DNA from: Marchantia polymorpha subsp. ruderalis
Lineage: Eukaryota; Streptophyta; Marchantiopsida; Marchantiales; Marchantiaceae
Assembly (NCBI GenBank): GCA_037833965.1
Contig: AP031353.1
Coordinates: 10,542,501 to 10,606,500 of the forward strand
Direction of reading: 5' to 3'
Length of the DNA stretch: 64,000 bases
Below, in pieces: positions 59,144 through 64,000 of the stretch. The translations under genes were made by a program, and so were the position numbers. How positions within the stretch are numbered: the stretch's first letter is position 1; the number at the start of each line of letters is the position of its first letter. Under the pieces are notes generated by a model. It ran no database searches, was not told where the DNA came from, and was given only the letters and a program-made list of their open reading frames with translations.

Positions 59144-59168
59144 ATATATATATATATATATATATATG
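59144..59168. repeat. TA microsatellite
   Basis: An uninterrupted TA dinucleotide run of about 12 units. Confidence 0.9.
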
Positions 59169-61156
59169 ACTTTATACACAATCATTCTATAAATATTTTC
59201 AAAGCATTCAACAAAGTTTAGAAACACATAACATTCATAGTTTCAAATCTATAAAATTTTGAACAAAAGTGTGAAACACAAAAATATTCATAGTCTCGTA
59301 ACACTCTAATGCTAGAGTAAGAGGACTGAACACCCCTGTTACCTCTTACTTTTGCTTCCAGACTTTAGCTACTGCTACAATTTCCTACATTCAGACAGTT
59401 CAATACTCACTCATTTGAAAATTATTTCATATTTGGCACCAATAATCATGATGTGTGTAACAATAACTTGATATTTCAAGTCAAACATAGATTTGCAGTA
59501 ACTTTAGTTGATTGCAAGTATACAGATTGTGCATCAGCTCAATCTGTGTAAAAAATTCACGCTAAGATTGATGACATGTGAGCAACCAATATTCAAACTT
59601 CATCACAATATTAATGACATCTTGTTGTTTTTTTCGTTTGTAATAGAAACAAATCATGTTAAATTTGCTCCATTTACAAACAAAAATTCCTTCTTATGTC
59701 ATCAATGAAATGTTTCAAGTCAAAATAAAATTAAAATAATAAGAAAATGATGCAAGTTCAAGATTGAAATTCACGGTCATCATTGCATCGATTTTGGAGC
59801 AAAGAAATGCTTGTTTATTTGTGTAATTTTCGAATCGACTAAATATATATATAAATCTTACACTTTTGGAAATCTATGAAATGAGATTAAACATGTACTC
59901 CAATAGAAGAAAAAATTTTAATAATTATACTAAAAATTATCTATTTATCCACTTTGAGCATGGAAAAGACGATTCTCCAATACCACATGTGTCGGAAATA
60001 TATCCAGGTACACAATAATACAGTTGACTAATAAAAAAAGTGACCGGTACCGAACACATCACAACACGAGCTGAAGTCAACAGCATGAAGCCTCGGACTT
60101 TTAGAAGCAGAGAACGAAAAGTAAATATGACATCACACTCTCGCTGTGAGCTCAGACAATGACACTGATCAAGGGATAAGGTGGATGGGTAGGATTGCAA
60201 CTATTGCATTCAACCCACCAACGCACTCATGTTATGTTGTGGTACAGTCGAGGGGATCCAAGCTTCGACACCACACAGCAAGTACAGACATGGCGATGGT
60301 GGCTAATGTGCGTGTCCTGGAACAAGCTCTATCTATCCTCTATCCGTGAAACCAACCGTAGACTCATCCAACTCACACTCGGTTGCTTTATGTGCTCAGC
60401 AGGCCCACGCACGAACCAGTTTCCTGTCAAGAAATGTGCAACTGTGTGTGCGGCAAGTCGGACAACGAGATTCCAAAAGACGGCTGCAAGACTGACTTGC
60501 GAGTGTTCCAATCCAATGGCATGATTTGTCACCGACGCAGTTTTCTGCAGTTTTCTGCTCGTCCACCAACCACATGTTGCACCAATCGTTACACTCTACA
60601 CTGTCAGCATGGATTTCCATAGGCCGCATCATTTCAACGCCCTTCTATTTCTGGAACTCTTCATAATGAGCCGACTTCCTTCCTCGAGTTGAATATGCGA
60701 AGTCAAGCCAGCAGCGATGAATCGCTTTCCAGTACCGTCGCAGCAGCCGCAGCAGCTCGACATTATCCCACTATAATTGTAAGTCCTTGAGAGCCGAAAG
60801 TGGCTCGTGTCTTAAAAATTCGGCCACCAAGCTTTCAAGGTGTGCATGCTATGACCCAAATGAACCTGTGACTGATTCAACGCCAGTCACGAACTGTGAG
60901 TATCTCCTCGAGTCTTGGAGGTTCTCTTTTCTTCAAAGTAAAAAGTAGCATCATCTATTCTTTGGTGGACATTTTTGGGTTCAGGGTGACCTATGACCTT
61001 AAACTAAGCTATAACTTTGACATATATTGCCCCGCCATCTGCTGTAGGACGAAGCACTCTGACGGACATAGACTCTAAATTGAAGCCGAATGATTATAAA
61101 AATTTTTTAAGTAGACTTTAAAAAGATTTAGAGTTTTGAGTTTGTATGATATGGAG

Positions 61157-61230
61157 CATGGACTTAATTATTAAGTCCATGATCCATTATCCAAAAGGGG
61201 TATTATTAAGTCTTATTAATACCCCTTTTG
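61157..61230. repeat. Two adjacent perfect hairpins
   Basis: The first has 12-bp arms CATGGACTTAAT (61157-61168) and ATTAAGTCCATG (61170-61181). The second has 14-bp arms CAAAAGGGGTATTA (61192-61205) and TAATACCCCTTTTG (61217-61230) with an 11-base loop. Only 10 bases separate them. Confidence 0.92.
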
Positions 61231-62587
61231 AGAATCAGAGGTTGAATTATATATGATGTTGGAGCAATCATTCAGATGTCCTTCAATCATGAAAATTAAG
61301 TGAGCCAGTTGTGTAATTTTCTTCCTTCATTGTCTGTCCTAGATGTGTCAGCTTTGTATAGTGATCAACAGGTTCCAGGGGTTTCTAACTTCACCGGAAG
61401 TAACGAGAAAGTGGTTGTACATTCCACATCGAATGAACGAAATTGCACATCAAATGCATGTACATCGTACATACATTCATCTGCAAATTGCATGGGGTCC
61501 CAAATGTAGGAATGCAGCGTTAACTAGCCCTGTTGAACTCGCACCACAGATTCAAACGTTTCGCCATCATTTCTTTTACACATATCCATTGGACGGTTAA
61601 GAGTCAACTATCTTTACAACCTCCTACGTCATATACCATCATTTCAACACGGGAAAGAAAAGACAGAGTACTGTGCTGGAAAATCCTAGCTTTGTTTTTC
61701 TTCGTCATACTAAATACATCGTTAACTGCAAGGAAGTTAAGGGATGATATGTCTGCTGCAGATTCATTATGAGTTGAACCTGAATTCAGAAATTGCTAAT
61801 TATACTGTCAGGAGAGTTCTGTCATCTCCTCTATTACGACTTTGTAACAGTATCTTCTTATGACATCGTGGTATACAGTGTAGCCTATGTGAAAACAAAA
61901 AAATTGGCAAGGAATATGGCAAGGAGACTAACATTCATGCGCATCGGTATGAAAGGGACACATCCAAACTTGCACAGCAGCACACACGTTGAAGTGATCT
62001 CCGTATCGTCTGTACTCCATTCTTCGATCAGAAGCACTTAGTGCCTGGAAAGGCAAAGAAGAAATATAACGTCGTTTCCTTTCAAATGCTCATCAATTGA
62101 ATCCATTGAATATAGAAGGAGACCATGGCATATAGCAAAAAGGACGCGAAGACCCCATGATTCCATACATATTCTTGGAACCCAGGAGTTTGAGTGCAAT
62201 GTAATACACGTTAGAGAGATGAGTGTCATTTTGACTTGTGAATGTTTTTTTCCCATTTCAGCACTGAGAAATCACTATTCAAAAATGGGCAAGCTAATCC
62301 TCCGAAAACTACATGAGTTGAGGAAATTTATTATTAATCAGACTGTTTAATCAACATATTTTGGTGAACCGAGAACATCGACTTTGTAATGTTCTGGGTT
62401 CACAAAATCCAACCGCTGTTTGCGTTTTTTCACGATTTTATCTATGTCTTTTTGTTCTCAAGAAAATTCGAGATTATCTTGATATTTTAGAACTAGTTGA
62501 ACAACTTCTTGTGTTTTCAAAGCTACAAGTTCCTAACTTAACCAAGGAGACAAAATACTAGAACTTGCTCGGTTTAACTCATCAGGT

Positions 62588-62815
62588 GTCACCGCAAAGT
62601 TTTAGTTGAGTAACTCCTTTAGTTTCTCTAGTAAAGCCACCTAAATCGACAAAACATTGTCACAAACGGTCACCCCAAAGTTTTAGTAGAGTATTCCGTT
62701 AGTTCCTCTAGTAAAGCCACCTATATCAAAAAAACATTGTCACAGACATTCACCACAAAATTTTAGTTGAGTGACTCCGTTGGTCTATCCAGTAAAGCCA
62801 CCTGGATAACAAAGA
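62588..62815. repeat. 80-81-bp tandem array, nearly three copies
   Basis: Units start near 62588, 62669 and 62749. Each holds (G/T)TCACC, CAAA(G/A)TTTTAGT, an AGTAAAGCCACCT block and, in the first two, AAAACATTGTCACA. The third is cut short and diverged. Confidence 0.9.
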
Positions 62816-63541
62816 CTTTGTTTTTGGATTTACGGAACTGTCTGAAAGCACCTGATTTATCTGAACTGTCGGAAAATACGGAACTCGAGAGTCCGATTGA
62901 CGTATTTGGAGAGACCTGATGGTATGTGATATTCTTTGGTTCAAGATCTTCAAGCATTTTTAAAAATTTAGAAATGACAAGAACACACAATGGATCAGAG
63001 TAGTGAATGAAGTCCACAAGCTAATGATGTTGCACATAATTCTCGTTTTCGACAAGGAGGTCCTGAAGAACAATTACAGGATACTTGCTTTGCATCACCC
63101 GGCTTTCAAGGTTTTATTTTGAACCAACTATGGGTTGTAACACTCTCAGAACGTTCCACGAGCAGGAGGAGATGCCATCAGAGATCTGTTTGAAGAACTG
63201 AAGAACTGCACCGATCTTCCAATTCAGTTTCATGAGGCGATTATAAACGCACTGCCTTGACTTACAACTTGTGAGGAATTCTTATAATGTCGAATACGAT
63301 CAAGAGCTAAATGTTACTGAATAGAATCCCATTTTCGATTTTATGACATGTAAAAGGCTTTTCAATTCAAGTCGATTTGCTCCAATCGCCACACTCATTG
63401 TCGTTGTTCACTTTATTTCTGCCCCAATTCGCTAAGGAATGTTCTTATCGTGAATCACAGTCATCAGCCGGAACTGTGCTGACGGAAGCAAAAGTATTTT
63501 ACATCGTAACACAGACAGAAGAGTACAACAAACATGAATTG

Positions 63542-64000
63542 TCATCTCAAGAGTCGCACAGCATTTATATCATCTTTGAGCTGGGCATAAAGTCTTTGTT
63601 CACTTACAGAGCTCGCTTTGTTTGGGCCCCTAAGGTCATTACCTTGAGCTTGATAGTTCCTTCTCATTCCATTAATTTTATCAGCAAAAGCACGGGGTGA
63701 AGGGAACCAAGACTCTGAAGAAACATTACGTATACAAGCTTGAGCTGTAGATGGCCTCCGATTTTGAGAGAGTGATCGATTTTCAGTTTTGGCTGGTTTA
63801 GGATGTTCAACAGGGGAATCTCGCACCAGAGAGTTCACTGTTTGAGGTCGAGGTAGATCTCACTCTGGTGAACCAGAGTGAGATCTACTGCCCCATTCAT
63901 CAGCAACAGATGGGTGAGCCCAGGTGGATGGAGTTTGAGGTCTCCCTCCCGCCCGAATTGAATCAGGCCTGTAATCGACTGGAGCACTACCTGGACGGCA
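63542..64000 (-). pseudogene. Coding-like sequence of unknown function, partial at the right edge, with an in-frame TGA
   Basis: Reading leftward from the edge, one frame gives about 46 codons of Pro/Ser/Gly-rich protein (DSIRAGGRPQTPSTWAHPS, DEWGSRSHSGSPE), then TGA at 63862-63860, then 99 more codons in the same frame (for example ENRSLSQNRRPSTAQ, SWFPSPRAFADKINGMRR) to a stop at 63542. A strong donor-like GTAAGT at about 63616 could end an exon earlier. The TGA sits inside a perfect palindrome (63853-63888). A 51-base segment with GT...AG ends (GTAGAT to AACAG) spans the palindrome and, if spliced, would remove the stop in phase, but 51 bases is very short for a plant intron. I do not recognise the protein. 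It may be a real gene continuing rightwards or a broken copy. Confidence 0.4.
63853..63888. repeat. Perfect 17-bp inverted repeat with 2-base loop
   Basis: GTAGATCTCACTCTGGT (63853-63869) and ACCAGAGTGAGATCTAC (63872-63888) are exact reverse complements separated by GA. Confidence 0.95.

Larger units (their letters stand above)
58507..63541. other. AT-rich region with hairpins and tandem repeats, no gene recognised
   Basis: The first 550 bases (to about 59060) are GC-richer and likely the transposase promoter, with a repeated CCCCGCAAAGTGCCC word near 58860-58905. Then come a TA microsatellite (about 59144-59168), two adjacent hairpins at 61157-61230 and an 80-bp tandem array at 62588-62815. 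Short frames near 60146-60632 and 61300-62041 show nothing recognisable. Confidence 0.5.

Overview
The window looks like nuclear DNA of a land plant. It carries a plastid-targeted translation factor, a mitochondrial AFG1-type ATPase, an NPF/NRT1-type transporter, a plant complex I ferredoxin (C1-FDX type) and a STIP/TFIP11 spliceosome protein, mostly with GT-AG introns. A bryophyte, perhaps a liverwort such as Marchantia, fits the gene style and the contrast between GC-rich genes and AT-rich transposon deserts. That assignment is a guess from style, not a proof. I saw no CRISPR array, rRNA, tRNA or organellar block.

Layout. 1-1264 (-): 5' part of the gene for chloroplast initiation factor IF-2. 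2.7-10.3 kb: AT-rich desert with a rearranged hAT-type (TTF/DUF4371) transposase relic and an 892-bp fold-back element. 11.29-16.19 kb (+): 14-exon AFG1-like ATPase. 18.61-19.42 kb (+): intronless, very GC-rich FHA-domain protein. 21.55-24.81 kb (-): four-exon NPF transporter with a 57-bp minisatellite in its last intron. 24.8-32.3 kb: no gene I can support. 32.32-33.51 kb (+): formiminotransferase-like gene. 35.11-35.57 kb (-): C1-FDX-type ferredoxin, divergent from 36.68-39.23 kb (+): intronless STIP/TFIP11 G-patch protein. 43.11-44.84 kb (-): a seven-exon gene of unknown function that I assembled from splice-phase arithmetic. 45.65-46.05 kb: about 100-bp tandem repeats. 50.99-58.51 kb (-): a spliced, apparently intact Mutator-like transposase gene and, downstream on the same strand, a companion gene with one in-frame TGA. 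63.54-64.00 kb (-): coding-like sequence running off the right edge, with a TGA inside a perfect palindrome.

The host genes are mostly unrelated housekeeping genes of plastid, mitochondrion, nucleus and membrane. No shared pathway is evident, as usual for a plant chromosome. The points most worth a second look are the two-gene Mutator-like locus, the unrecognised seven-exon gene whose frame stays open for about 60 codons past its stop, the GC-rich FHA protein with a Cys cluster, and perfect inverted repeats with little or no loop scattered through the non-coding DNA. Exon limits were read by eye from consensus splice sites and phase. RNA-seq would settle them.
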